Shown here piece by piece: positions 23,280 to 31,162 of a stretch of 34,884 bases of DNA. The position numbers and the translations under genes are program-made. Positions within the stretch are counted from its first letter, which is position 1. Every line of letters begins with the position of its first letter. The notes beneath the pieces were generated by a model. The model was not told where the DNA came from. It did not search any database and saw nothing but the letters and a program-made list of their open reading frames with translations. This stretch comes from Bacillota bacterium (lineage in GTDB: Bacteria; Bacillota; Clostridia; Christensenellales; CAG-138): positions 1 through 34,884 of the forward strand of contig JAFABA010000006.1 in assembly GCA_023426265.1 (NCBI GenBank). The letters run 5' to 3'.

Positions 23280-24761
23280 CTACTTTTTCTTCAACTTATC
23301 CTCATACATGTTTTTATCCACCATCGAGATGATCTGCTCCAGATCGAGGTCCATTTCCGGCCGATAAGAGAAGAATCCCATGCTTGCGTTGATCGGATAA
23401 GGCTTGTAATTTCCGTTATTCAAAGTTTCAAACCTTTGTGCAACTCTGTGGAAGGTTCTGCCCGCTTCCTGCTCGTCATCGGCATGAAACAATATCATGA
23501 ATTCATCCCCGCCATAGCGGAAAATGACATCGTGGGGGTTTAGTTCTTCCCTGATTATTCTGCATACATCAATGATGAAAGCATCGCCCTCCACATGCCC
23601 GAATTGATCGTTTACCATTTTCAGATTGTCCATATCAAAAAAGCAAAGCTGAAATCCCGCCTTTTCCCGTTTGGCGGTCTCAAGCCTTTTTCTTGCAAGA
23701 TCCATGCCGATCCTTCTGTTCAATACGCCTGTCAGGCTGTCTGTGGATGCATATATGGTCAATTCATTTTCCATCCGCTTGATTTCCGCAATATCCGCAA
23801 CTCCGCTCAAAATGGATTTTTTACCGAAATAATCGATCAGCTCGTAATTCACGATCGCGCGCTTCACTTGCCCGGAGAGCGTTTTTTGTTCCACCACATA
23901 ATCATTCACTTTCCCGTCTATCTCCAGCATTTTGCAGATAACATTCATATCGGAAGCATCTTTGTAAAGATCCCCATGATAAAGTTCGTTGCATTGTTCC
24001 TTTGGGATGTCATAAAACGCCATCGCCCTTTGATTGGCGTATAGGATCTTCCCATCCTCAAACCCGGATATGACCAACGGAAAGGGATTGATTTCAAACA
24101 GTTTGATAAATGTTGTCTTATCCTCTTTGAGCATTTCTTCATTTAAAAAGCTCTTTATATTATACCGATATAATGAAAGGAACAGCACAAGCGCCAAGAG
24201 AACAGGAGTGGTGGAATTAGATATCTTCATAAAAGTATCGCCTTGGTGAAAAGAAGAGAGAAACGATACAAACACAATATGGACGAACCCGTATATCCCC
24301 ATTACCCACTTGGGATACATGGGGATGACAAGTGACGCCGCAAGAACGATTATAATATAAGCATCAATGTTTCCGTTGAATCTCTGGCTGTTAATGGACA
24401 TGATCGCCCCAGTCAATAATGTTAAAAACAAATCCAATAGTATCGCGGCCTTGGCGGCCCAGGAACATCGATGATGCCATGATTTTTCAATTCTTCCGTA
24501 AATAAAAATATAAGCAAGCGACAGAACAAGTCCTGCGATATGTATGGCAATCAGAGTCTGCCGGTAGCTCACATCGACCGTGCTGTCCTTTTTCAACAGC
24601 AGATCAAGATAGAGGCTAAAAATGCATACAAGAAATGTTACCCACTTGAACAGCCTGGCGCGCTGCAGGCTGACTGCGGTATATTTCCTTTTAAATCCCT
24701 CGCTATTCTTAAAATCGGTATTCAAAAACAAACTCTTTGAAAGCTTATGGAAAAATTGCAT
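23280..24761 (-). CDS. Membrane-bound PAS-GGDEF diguanylate cyclase
   Basis: Makes cyclic di-GMP from GTP in response to an unknown signal. 493 residues from the ATG at 24761 (AAAGGG 4-5 nt upstream; longer starts at 24791 and 24815 lack a well-placed site). About six hydrophobic helices in residues 30-200, a PAS domain (about 205-320, with INPFPLVISGFEDGKILYANQRAMAFY) and a GGDEF domain (about 330-490) with STDSLTGVLNRR at its start, FFDMDNLKMVNDQFGH for metal/GTP, and the active motif GGDEF at 417-421. The product-inhibition site RxxD that should precede it reads NPHD, so feedback control by the I-site is probably lost. Alone on its strand; base composition more AT-rich than the metabolic genes. 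Confidence 0.92.
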   Translation of the reverse strand: MQFFHKLSKSLFLNTDFKNSEGFKRKYTAVSLQRARLFKWVTFLVCIFSLYLDLLLKKDSTVDVSYRQTLIAIHIAGLVLSLAYIFIYGRIEKSWHHRCSWAAKAAILLDLFLTLLTGAIMSINSQRFNGNIDAYIIIVLAASLVIPMYPKWVMGIYGFVHIVFVSFLSSFHQGDTFMKISNSTTPVLLALVLFLSLYRYNIKSFLNEEMLKEDKTTFIKLFEINPFPLVISGFEDGKILYANQRAMAFYDIPKEQCNELYHGDLYKDASDMNVICKMLEIDGKVNDYVVEQKTLSGQVKRAIVNYELIDYFGKKSILSGVADIAEIKRMENELTIYASTDSLTGVLNRRIGMDLARKRLETAKREKAGFQLCFFDMDNLKMVNDQFGHVEGDAFIIDVCRIIREELNPHDVIFRYGGDEFMILFHADDEQEAGRTFHRVAQRFETLNNGNYKPYPINASMGFFSYRPEMDLDLEQIISMVDKNMYEDKLKKK

Positions 24762-24960
24762 ATTGCCCTTTGTCAAAAATCCTTCCGTCATCCTCTTTGA
24801 TCCTCGGACTTCCATAGATCAAGGTATATTTTATAATCGTTATTCTGTCCCGCTTGTTAATGGGTATATAGAAAGATCGTATCCGGGCATTTCCAATACG
24901 CGCCGCAGCATCCATTTGGTATGGTTCACAAGGAAAGCTAGCGCCGGGCGGCATTAAATC

Positions 24961-24994
24961 AAGAAAGTCCCGTCCCCAGAAATGGGAACGAGAC
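24961..24994 (-). terminator. Terminator of the DUF4177 / 107-residue gene pair
   Basis: Minus strand: imperfect 11-bp stem GTCTCGTTCCC/GGGGACGGGAC with loop ATTTCT, followed by TTTCTTGATTT. It lies 33 nt past the stop of the 25027 gene. Confidence 0.75.
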
Positions 24995-25026
24995 TAACGC
25001 TTTTAATCGCAGGCTTCTGTTATCCG

Positions 25027-25350
25027 TCAGCTATTGTCCCGGTTCGCGATATACGCCGCGATCTGGGCATAGTCCGCCTGGGTCAGCCTTCCGGCCGTGC
25101 CTTTGCCGAAGTAGGCCACGTCGTCTATAGCCAGCCACCTCGACTTCTGCCCGTACTGGAATTCCGCTATGCAGTTGCAGCCCAGCTGGTGCGCCTGCTG
25201 GGCAAGCCCTCTTTTTACATCGTTGAGGGTTTTCAACTGCGCGCCGATTTTAAAGCTCAAATCGACGGCAACGGAAGAAACGGGCTGCATTTGCGGCAGG
25301 CCGGACTCAATAAAAATGATCTGATCAAATAGGGTAGGATACCCTTTCAT
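25027..25350 (-). CDS. Small protein of unknown function, YbjQ-like fold suspected
   Basis: 107 residues, no signal peptide or membrane helix. Segments DVKRGLAQQAHQLGCNCIAEFQYGQK and WLAIDDVAYFGKGTAGRL recall the helix-then-strand layout of YbjQ/UPF0145-type proteins (alkaR..A..lGAnaVv..), but the match is weak. The ATG overlaps the stop of the DUF4177 gene as ATGA, so the two are translationally coupled and probably work together. No function is assigned. Confidence 0.7.
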   Translation of the reverse strand: MKGYPTLFDQIIFIESGLPQMQPVSSVAVDLSFKIGAQLKTLNDVKRGLAQQAHQLGCNCIAEFQYGQKSRWLAIDDVAYFGKGTAGRLTQADYAQIAAYIANRDNS

Positions 25351-25538
25351 GCTTCACGTTCCATGATTGCAATAAACTCCTGCCGCGCCGTTCCAAATCC
25401 CGGAACATCCGCCGTCGCGCAGGAAACCAGGCGCCATCCCTGCTGCGCATACGCGTTGAGGGCTTCCTGAAGCTTCTGCGGATCGAACTTACCGGAGAAC
25501 CACTTGTCCTTCATCGTGAGCACAAAGTACTGTTTCAT
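25347..25538 (-). CDS. DUF4177-domain protein
   Basis: Small cytoplasmic protein, 63 residues from the ATG at 25538 (GGAG 9 nt upstream); an ATG at 25547 is also possible (GGAG 4 nt upstream). The sequence MKQYFVLTMKDKWFSGKFD, then LQEALNAYAQQGWRLVS and FGTARQEFIAIMER, is the classic DUF4177 pattern (Y-x-VLT...FxGKFDP...LNxYAxQGWRxV). Biological role unknown. It is the first gene of a two-gene unit with the 107-residue protein, divergent from the D-2-hydroxyacid dehydrogenase. Confidence 0.85.
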   Translation of the reverse strand: MKQYFVLTMKDKWFSGKFDPQKLQEALNAYAQQGWRLVSCATADVPGFGTARQEFIAIMEREA

Positions 25539-25638
25539 ATCATACATCTCCTTCTATTGTGTGGAAAATATGCACCTTTATATCCGGCGCACCCACTAAC
25601 CAATGATATCGGTAAAAACTTCCAGAACTTAAGTGCCT

Positions 25639-25667
25639 TTGCAGTCCCGCCCGTTTTAGTTTACAAT
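25639..25667 (+). promoter_or_regulatory. Promoter of the D-2-hydroxyacid dehydrogenase gene
   Basis: -35 TTGCAG (25639-25644), 17-bp spacer, -10 TACAAT (25662-25667). Just after the predicted start lies a nested inverted repeat, GAACCG/CGGTTC (25683-25710) around CGTCTG/CAGACG (25687-25700), a possible operator or leader hairpin. Confidence 0.6.
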
Positions 25668-25774
25668 GAAACATATTTTTTAGAACCGTCTGGTCAGACG
25701 TTATCGGTTCAATAAAATGCGGCGATTGATTTCCTTGCCGTATGGTTATTTATAGGAAAAAACAAGGGGGCCCC

Positions 25775-26722
25775 ATGATCGTTTGCACAATACCCCGGGA
25801 ACAGCTGCAGGAAGAGCACTATCTTTATTTCAAGCGGCGGACGGGTGCGGATATTGTTCCCGCCGTCACAAGCGAAGAACGTGCGCGCCTGATACCGGAG
25901 GCGGAAATTTTGCTTACGTTTCCTTCCACCGTAAAAAAATATATTGCGAAAGCGGAAAGGCTCAAATGGGCATTCTGCCTGTCCGCCGGCGTTGAGGAAT
26001 TGCCGTTTGACGAGCTGAAGAGACGAGGCATCATCGTTTCCAACGCAAGCGGCGTCCATGCGGAGCAGATGTCCGAGCACACACTGGGCATTATGATCGC
26101 GTTTTGCAGGGAATTCCATACGATGATGAAGAACCGGCTGGAAAAGCGGTGGGAACAGCTGATGAACGTAGACGAACTTTCCGGTAAAACGCTGTGCGTC
26201 ATCGGCACGGGCAGCATAGGCCGGGAGATCGCGCATAAGGCAAAGGCGTTTTATATGAACGTCATAGGGGTCAAAAATACCCCTGCGGCACTGCCCGGCT
26301 TTGACGCGGTCTATCCTTTGGAACGTTTGCACGACGCGCTCAAGCTTGCCGATTATATCGTGCTGGTTGCACCCCTGACTTTAAAAACCTACCATATGAT
26401 CGGCTCAAAGGAATTTCAATTCATGAAAAAGAGCGCCGTATTCATCAACATTTCACGGGGCGATACCGTAGACGAAGAGGCGCTGATCACGGCTTTGGAG
26501 AACGGCTCCATTTCCGGTGCGGGCCTTGACGTGTTTCATGAAGAGCCGCTCCCGCCGGAAAGTAAGCTCTGGACCCTCCCCAACGTGATTCTTACGCCGC
26601 ACAATTCGGGGCTGAGCCGCCACTATTTCCAAAAATGCATGGAGCTTTTTGCAGAGGCGTATGAGCGATATACGGCCGGGCAAGGCGCTTTGAACCAAAT
26701 CGACCTGGAAAGGGGGTATTAA
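25775..26722 (+). CDS. D-isomer-specific 2-hydroxyacid dehydrogenase
   Basis: NAD-dependent reductase of 2-oxo acids or phosphoglycerate-like substrates. 315 residues. Rossmann motif VIGTGSIGREIA near 137, catalytic Arg in INISRGDTVDEEAL near 218, Glu in FHEEPLP near 250 and His in LTPHNSG near 270. ATG at 25775 chosen because AAGGGGG lies 4 nt upstream; an in-frame ATG at 25742 lacks a site. The cofactor domain is the GTGSIG type seen in GhrA/DdhA-like enzymes rather than SerA (no ACT domain). Substrate unknown. Only 6 nt separate its stop from the convergent gene. Confidence 0.92.
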   Translation: MIVCTIPREQLQEEHYLYFKRRTGADIVPAVTSEERARLIPEAEILLTFPSTVKKYIAKAERLKWAFCLSAGVEELPFDELKRRGIIVSNASGVHAEQMSEHTLGIMIAFCREFHTMMKNRLEKRWEQLMNVDELSGKTLCVIGTGSIGREIAHKAKAFYMNVIGVKNTPAALPGFDAVYPLERLHDALKLADYIVLVAPLTLKTYHMIGSKEFQFMKKSAVFINISRGDTVDEEALITALENGSISGAGLDVFHEEPLPPESKLWTLPNVILTPHNSGLSRHYFQKCMELFAEAYERYTAGQGALNQIDLERGY

Positions 26723-26728
26723 TCCCCA

Positions 26729-27301
26729 TTATGATTGCCCGGGCATTTGCACGGCAGGCTCGAGCATATGATCATCCTCCGTAAGAGCAGGCAACTGGAA
26801 CTGTGCCGCGATCCCGTCTATCATATACTCCGCGATCCGCTGGGCATTCAGGTGCGCGATATCAAACTGTTCGATCGCCGCGCGGAAATCTTCCCTTTTC
26901 AGCCTCCACAGCAGGGCTTCTTCCAGAGAAAACCGCTGGTAAAGAAGCTCCATCCATTTTGCGGTATCCCAGTGGGGATTGACCGAGGCAAGAAATTCGG
27001 CAAGCTCGGCAGCATTCGCATACAAAAGGAGCCTTTGCTCCTCTGTGCTTTGCCCGGCTTTGAGGGTGGCGGCATATTCCGATAAGAGCAGAACATGTTT
27101 CGTCAACAGCTCTTCAAACCGTTTCGCGTTTTCCTGCCCGTAAAACGGCACAAAGGCGTCGGCAAATTCGGTTGCATTGCGCATGATCCGCGAGGCGACA
27201 TATCCCAGGCCGTGCTGTTGGAACATTTGGCCGAGGATATAAAACCGAATCCAGAACAGGAAATCGATCCATAGGTCCCGGATTCTTGTCTTCCAGTCCA
27301 T
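26729..27301 (-). CDS. Conserved Firmicute protein of unknown function, paralogue 1
   Basis: 190 residues. The ATG at 27301 is supported by GGAGG 9 nt upstream; a longer frame to 27433 lacks one. Features shared with paralogue 2: IRDLWIDFLFWIRFYI near the N-terminus (amphipathic or single membrane segment), EFADAFVPFYGQENAKRFEELLTKHVLLLSEYAATLKAG, LYANAAELAEFLASVNPHWD, LYQRFSLEEALLWRL and IEQFDIAHLNAQRIAEYMIDGIAAQFQLPA. This pattern (FYG..., LLT.H..L, NP.W, QF at the end) matches a family common in Clostridia that is sometimes mislabelled acetylglutamate kinase; there is no kinase motif. The C-terminus has a 20-residue tail not in paralogue 2. Confidence 0.75.
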   Translation of the reverse strand: MDWKTRIRDLWIDFLFWIRFYILGQMFQQHGLGYVASRIMRNATEFADAFVPFYGQENAKRFEELLTKHVLLLSEYAATLKAGQSTEEQRLLLYANAAELAEFLASVNPHWDTAKWMELLYQRFSLEEALLWRLKREDFRAAIEQFDIAHLNAQRIAEYMIDGIAAQFQLPALTEDDHMLEPAVQMPGQS

Positions 27302-27459
27302 TATGTGCTGCCTCCTCTTCCGTACAATATATGCGGGCATAAGAACATTCCGGACAATACCGCGCAGAAAATGGAAATGTTTTGAATCTTGTAATAACAG
27401 ATCAAAGAGTGCCCTGCAATACGCAACGCACAATCATTCTGCAACTCATATAAACAGAA

Positions 27460-27987
27460 TTACTGCGGAGTGGCAGGCAGCTGAAACTGCATGGCAATGC
27501 CGTCGACCATATAATTCGCAATCTGTTCCGCATTCAGTTGGGCAACGTCAAACTGTTCAATAGCTCCCGTGAAATCGCCTTCCTGCAGCCGCAACAGCAG
27601 GGACTCTTCCAAAGAAAACCGCTGGTAGAGAAGCTCCTTCCATACCCTTTCGTCCCAGTACGGATTGACTGAGACAAAAAACCCGGCAATATTATCTGCA
27701 TTCGCGTACCAGGCGGCCCTTTGCGCCTCAATGTCCTCCCCCGCTCTGACAGTCGCCGCAAACTCAGACAAAAGCAAAACATGCTGTGTCAACAGCTCCT
27801 CAAACCGTCTTGCGCTTTCCGCACCGTAAAACGGCCTAAATGCGTCGGCAAATTCGCCGGCATTCCGCAAAAGCCGGGGAACGAGATACCTTGGACCGCG
27901 TGGACTGAATATCAGGTTCCGGATATAATATCTGATCCAAAACAGGAAATCGATCCACAAGTCCCGGATCCTCTCATCCCAGCTCAT
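27460..27987 (-). CDS. Conserved Firmicute protein of unknown function, paralogue 2
   Basis: 175 residues, clearly a tandem duplicate of the 26729 gene: RIRDLWIDFLFWIRYYI, FADAFRPFYGAESARRFEELLTQHVLLLSEFAATVRAGE, WYANADNIAGFFVSVNPYWDE, LLYQRFSLEESLLLRLQ and IANYMVDGIAMQFQLPA. It keeps the family WYANAD motif, where paralogue 1 has LYANAA. The ATG at 27987 has GGTGGG 7 nt upstream; a GTG at 27999 abuts AAGGAAG. The segment upstream is also similar to that of paralogue 1 (a shared TACAATATATGCGGG about 30-50 nt before each start), so the promoter region was duplicated too. Function unknown. Confidence 0.75.
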   Translation of the reverse strand: MSWDERIRDLWIDFLFWIRYYIRNLIFSPRGPRYLVPRLLRNAGEFADAFRPFYGAESARRFEELLTQHVLLLSEFAATVRAGEDIEAQRAAWYANADNIAGFFVSVNPYWDERVWKELLYQRFSLEESLLLRLQEGDFTGAIEQFDVAQLNAEQIANYMVDGIAMQFQLPATPQ

Positions 27988-28080
27988 GCCCCGTCCCACC
28001 TTCCTTGCTTACCCCTACAATATATGCGGGGAACGGGTTTTGGGAGAATCATGCAGAAATTGGAATTCTAACTTTTAAAC

Positions 28081-28306
28081 AGAGCGCCCTGCAACATGCA
28101 AGGCGCTTCGAGCTCGCTGGCTAACCCCCCTTAGGGGGTCGCGGGGGATTGCAATCCCCCGCATTCAATCAAATCTGGCGGCATACGCGTCAGATTTGCG
28201 GAGAAAAGTGCGTCCAGAACCGCACTTTAACCTTAAGAAAACCTGCTGACAAAGTCCCCGGGACTTTGTCAGCAGCCCGAGAGCGCCCTGCAACATGCTG
28301 GGCGCT
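28081..28306. repeat. Multi-hairpin intergenic element, copy B, flanked by 27-bp direct repeats
   Basis: Direct repeats 28081-28107 and 28280-28306 (25 of 27 identical, each itself a stem AGCGCC/GGCGCT) flank a set of stems: ACCCCC/GGGGGT (28124-28139), a perfect 22-bp palindrome (28141-28162), an 11-bp stem with loop GCATACG (28170-28198), AAAGTGCG/CGCACTTT (28205-28228) and a 16-bp stem CTGCTGACAAAGTCCC (28243-28275). The last, read on minus, is followed by GGTTTTCTT and can terminate the metNIQ operon. The segment 28169-28275 aligns with 14574-14681. Confidence 0.75.
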
Positions 28307-28336
28307 CCAGTCTCTTTATGCTTTTTTTGTTACGGA

Positions 28337-29227
28337 TTAGAACACAGGCACGACTGCGCCCTGATAGGTGGTTTCGATGAACGCCTTTACCTCGGGGCTA
28401 GTGACCGCCTGAACCAGCGCCTGGATTTCCGGATTGTTTTCGTTCCCGTTCTTCACGGCGATGAAATTCGCAAACGTGGTCGCCGCGACAGAAGCAGCGT
28501 CCTCCTTTGCAAGCGCATCGGTCGCGGCGTTGAGCCCGGCCTGTATGGCGAAGTTGCCGTTGATGACGGCGATGTCCACGTCCTGCAGGGAGCGCGTGAG
28601 CTGTTCCGCGGCGATTTCAACGATTTTGAGGTTTTTGGGATTCTCCACGATATCGTTGACCGTGGTATTGAGATCTGCGCCTTCCTTGAGCTTGATAAGG
28701 CCCTGCGCTTCAAGCAGCAACAGCGCGCGCGCTTCGTTGGTGGTATCGTTGGGGACCGCCACCTGCGCTTTGTCAGCAAGCGCGTCAAGCGCCGCGGTTT
28801 TACCGGCATATATGCCGAGCGGCTCAAAGTGGACGTTCACGACGGGTATGATATCCGTACCCTGCTCCGCGTTGAACTGATCAAGATACGGCTTGTGCTG
28901 GAAGTAGTTCGCGTCGAGGTCGCCGCTGTCGAGCGCGAGGTTGGGCTGCACATAATCTGTGAACTCTACGATCTGGAGATCATAGCCCTGGGCCGCGAGC
29001 AGCTCTTTTACAATGCCCAGAATTTCCGCGTGGGGGGTGGGCGTCGCGCCGATTTTGATCACGATGGGCGCTGGCGTCTCGGCGGGGGTTTCAGCGGGAA
29101 CCTCAGTGGGTTGTGCGGTTGCTTCCGCGGGAGCCGGGGTAGGTTCCGCCGCAGCGGGAGCCGCGCAGCCGGCGAACAGGGCAACCGTGAGCAGGACTGC
29201 GGCAAACAAGGCAAAATACTTCTTCAT
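28337..29227 (-). CDS. metQ: Methionine ABC importer binding lipoprotein MetQ (NlpA family)
   Basis: Membrane-tethered binding protein for methionine. 296 residues. Signal peptide with lipobox LFAGC (Cys21), an Ala/Pro/Thr/Glu-rich linker to about 54, then the NlpA fold: IKIGATPTPHAEILG, IVEFTDYVQPNLALDSGDLDANYFQHKPYLD (the hallmark of the family), VNVHFEPLGIYAGK, AQVAVPNDTTNEARALLLL and IAVINGNFAIQAGL. GGAGG lies 7-8 nt before the ATG. Last gene of metNIQ; 17 nt follow the metI stop. D-Met, L-Met or a related ligand cannot be told apart. Confidence 0.95.
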   Translation of the reverse strand: MKKYFALFAAVLLTVALFAGCAAPAAAEPTPAPAEATAQPTEVPAETPAETPAPIVIKIGATPTPHAEILGIVKELLAAQGYDLQIVEFTDYVQPNLALDSGDLDANYFQHKPYLDQFNAEQGTDIIPVVNVHFEPLGIYAGKTAALDALADKAQVAVPNDTTNEARALLLLEAQGLIKLKEGADLNTTVNDIVENPKNLKIVEIAAEQLTRSLQDVDIAVINGNFAIQAGLNAATDALAKEDAASVAATTFANFIAVKNGNENNPEIQALVQAVTSPEVKAFIETTYQGAVVPVF

Positions 29228-29244
29228 GATTGTTTCCTCCGAAT

Positions 29245-29907
29245 TTAAATTTTTCTTTTATCCGAGCGCTTGGCAATTTTCATGCCAACCTCCTGGAATA
29301 TCTGAACAAGAACCACCAGCAGGGCAGCCGTTACCAGCATGATATCCGTCTGATACCTGTTATAGCCGTAACGGATGGCGATATCGCCCAACCCGCCGCC
29401 GCCCACAAAACCGGCCATGGCGGAGTACCCCAGTATGGTCGTGATGGCAATAGCTCCGCCCACAAGCAGCGAGGGCTTGGCTTCCGCCAGGAGTACTTTG
29501 AATATGATCTGCGCTGGCGTTGCCCCCATGGACTGCGCGGCCTCCACCACGCCGCGGTCCACCTCCTTAAAGGAGGATTCCACCAGCCTCGCAATGAAGG
29601 GCGCCGCGGAAATCACCAGAGGCACCACCGTCGCGTCGGAGCCGATGGTTGTCCCCGTAATAAAGCGCGTGATGGGAGACACGGCGAGCAGCAGGATCAA
29701 AAACGGCAGGGAACGGACGATGTTGATGAAAATATCCAACGCTTTATATAACCAGCCCACGGGGCGGATGCCGTCGCGCGCGGTCACCACCAGCACAATC
29801 CCTAACGGCAGGCCCAGCACGTAGGCAAGTACCGTGGATGTCAATACCATGTACAGAGACTCGCCGATGCCTTTTATAATCATCTGTACAACGGCGGGTT
29901 CAAACAT
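29245..29907 (-). CDS. metI: Methionine ABC importer permease MetI
   Basis: 220 residues, about five transmembrane helices, with the EAA loop VEAAQSMGATPAQIIFKVLLAEAKPSLLVG near 135 that contacts MetN, and the family's GGGGLGDIAIRYGYNRY near 180. The N-terminal MVLTSTVLAYVLGLPLGIVL and NIVRSLPFLILL also fit MetI. It overlaps metN by 8 nt and precedes metQ by 17 nt, so the three form one operon. Confidence 0.95.
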   Translation of the reverse strand: MFEPAVVQMIIKGIGESLYMVLTSTVLAYVLGLPLGIVLVVTARDGIRPVGWLYKALDIFINIVRSLPFLILLLAVSPITRFITGTTIGSDATVVPLVISAAPFIARLVESSFKEVDRGVVEAAQSMGATPAQIIFKVLLAEAKPSLLVGGAIAITTILGYSAMAGFVGGGGLGDIAIRYGYNRYQTDIMLVTAALLVVLVQIFQEVGMKIAKRSDKRKI

Positions 29908-30919
29908 AGCCGTACACCTCCTCCACGCTCAACCCCCGGGAGCGGAGATATTCCATCATACCGCTGGCCGTGCGGTCGGACTCTGGCAGTTGAATAACGA
30001 TTTGCCCGAACGCCTTGCCATCGATGTTCTTGGTATCCGCAAACAGGATGTTGACGGTTTCCTTGAACTCCAGCACCATTTCGGCGATGGTCGGCTCAAA
30101 GGCGGAGCCGCCGCCATATACGATGCGACAACATCGGGAGCCAATGAAGCGCGCGCTTTCCTGTTTAAACGGATACACCAGGCGGCGCGCGGCCTCGGAC
30201 CGCGGGCGCGTGAACACGTCCTTGACGGACCCTGTTTCCGCAATGCGGCTGTCGTCTATAATAGCGACACGGCCGCAAACTTCCTCAATCACGCCCATTT
30301 CATGCGTGATGACCACGATTGTGATGCCGAGCCGCCGGTTGATATCCTTTAGCAGGCCCAGTACCTCGCGGGTGGTGGCGGGGTCCAACGCGCTTGTCGC
30401 TTCATCGGATAAAAGCACCTTGGGATCCGTGGCGAGCGCACGGGCGATGGCCACGCGCTGACGCTGCCCGCCGGAAAGCTGGGACGGGTACGCGTTCTCT
30501 TTTTCCGACAGCCCCACCAGGGAAAGCAGTTCCTTTGCGCGCTGGCGCGCTTCTGTCTTTGCCCGCCCCGCGATCTCCATAGGAAAGCAGACGTTTTGGA
30601 GCGCCGTGCGCTGCATAAACAAATTAAACTGCTGGAATATCATGCCCATGGACTGGCGCGCCAAAAAGAGCTCCCGCTGCGAAAGCAGGGAAAGGTCCTG
30701 CCCGTCCAACAGCACTGTGCCCTCAGTTGGTTTCTCCAGAAAATTGATGCAGCGTACCAGCGTGCTTTTTCCAGCGCCGCTCATGCCGATAATGCCGAAT
30801 ATTTCCCCGCGCTGTACGCTCAAGTTGATGTCCGTCAGCGCCTGCACTTCCCCGTTTGCGCCCCGGAACGTCTTAGAAAGATTGCGTATTTCGATCATTG
30901 GAGTATTAAACCGTTCCAT
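29900..30919 (-). CDS. metN: Methionine ABC importer ATPase MetN
   Basis: 339 residues from the ATG at 30919 (AGGAAAG 7 nt upstream; a longer frame to 30985 lacks a site). Walker A GMSGAGKST near 44, Q-loop IFQQFNLF near 87, signature LSGGQRQRVAIARAL near 140, Walker B VLLSDEATSALD near 160 and H-loop VVITHEM near 197. The C-terminal NIL regulatory domain (about 265-339) is present, with FEPTIAEMVLEFKETVNIL; in MetN it binds methionine and inhibits transport. First gene of metNIQ. It lies behind two palindromic operators, not a recognisable SAM riboswitch or T-box. Confidence 0.95.
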   Translation of the reverse strand: MERFNTPMIEIRNLSKTFRGANGEVQALTDINLSVQRGEIFGIIGMSGAGKSTLVRCINFLEKPTEGTVLLDGQDLSLLSQRELFLARQSMGMIFQQFNLFMQRTALQNVCFPMEIAGRAKTEARQRAKELLSLVGLSEKENAYPSQLSGGQRQRVAIARALATDPKVLLSDEATSALDPATTREVLGLLKDINRRLGITIVVITHEMGVIEEVCGRVAIIDDSRIAETGSVKDVFTRPRSEAARRLVYPFKQESARFIGSRCCRIVYGGGSAFEPTIAEMVLEFKETVNILFADTKNIDGKAFGQIVIQLPESDRTASGMMEYLRSRGLSVEEVYGYV

Positions 30920-30993
30920 ATCCGTTCTTTCCTGTTTCAGCCACATCGCCCGGCTTGTTTCCTTGCCGCAGGAAGCATGCTTCATTGCACTAT

Positions 30994-31014
30994 TTCATAT
31001 TAAAATAATATGAA
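30994..31014. promoter_or_regulatory. metN operator 1 (downstream)
   Basis: Inverted repeat TTCATATTA-AAA-TAATATGAA, 9-bp arms, 3-bp spacer. It lies at and just after the predicted transcription start and shares the half-site TTCATAT with operator 2. Confidence 0.6.
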
Positions 31015-31018
31015 TAAT

Positions 31019-31047
31019 AGGATATATTCATATGAATATAAAGTCAA
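31019..31047 (-). promoter_or_regulatory. Promoter of metNIQ
   Basis: Minus strand: -35 TTGACT (31042-31047), 17-bp spacer, -10 TATCCT (31019-31024). Leader about 95 nt to the metN ATG, too short and lacking paired elements for a SAM-I riboswitch. Confidence 0.65.
31023..31040. promoter_or_regulatory. metN operator 2 (in the promoter spacer)
   Basis: Perfect 18-bp palindrome TATATTCATATGAATATA, filling the -35/-10 spacer almost completely. With operator 1 it suggests repression by a dimeric protein that recognises TTCATAT. Confidence 0.65.
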
Positions 31048-31100
31048 GAGAGTCGAAAGAATATATTATATCTGATTTTGCTGATTTCTGCTAACCAGGC

Positions 31101-31137
31101 AAAACAAAGCGCCCCGCGGAATGATCCGCGGGGCGCT
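31101..31137 (-). terminator. Terminator of sodA
   Basis: Minus strand: perfect 12-bp stem AGCGCCCCGCGG/CCGCGGGGCGCT with a 6-nt loop, followed by TTTGTTTT. It separates sodA from metN. Confidence 0.9.
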
Positions 31138-31162
31138 CAAATCTCTGATTATAGTAACAAAT

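Noticed and set aside
26729..27987. Acetylglutamate kinase
   Set aside because: This name is attached to the family in some databases, but no kinase or amino-acid-kinase motif is present.
28295..29248. 317-codon open frame on plus
   Set aside because: Antisense to metQ; the long frame is an effect of GC-rich codon use.
30920..31100. SAM riboswitch or T-box before metN
   Set aside because: Leader too short, no paired elements or T-box TGGN motif, no terminator/antiterminator pair; palindromic operators explain the region.
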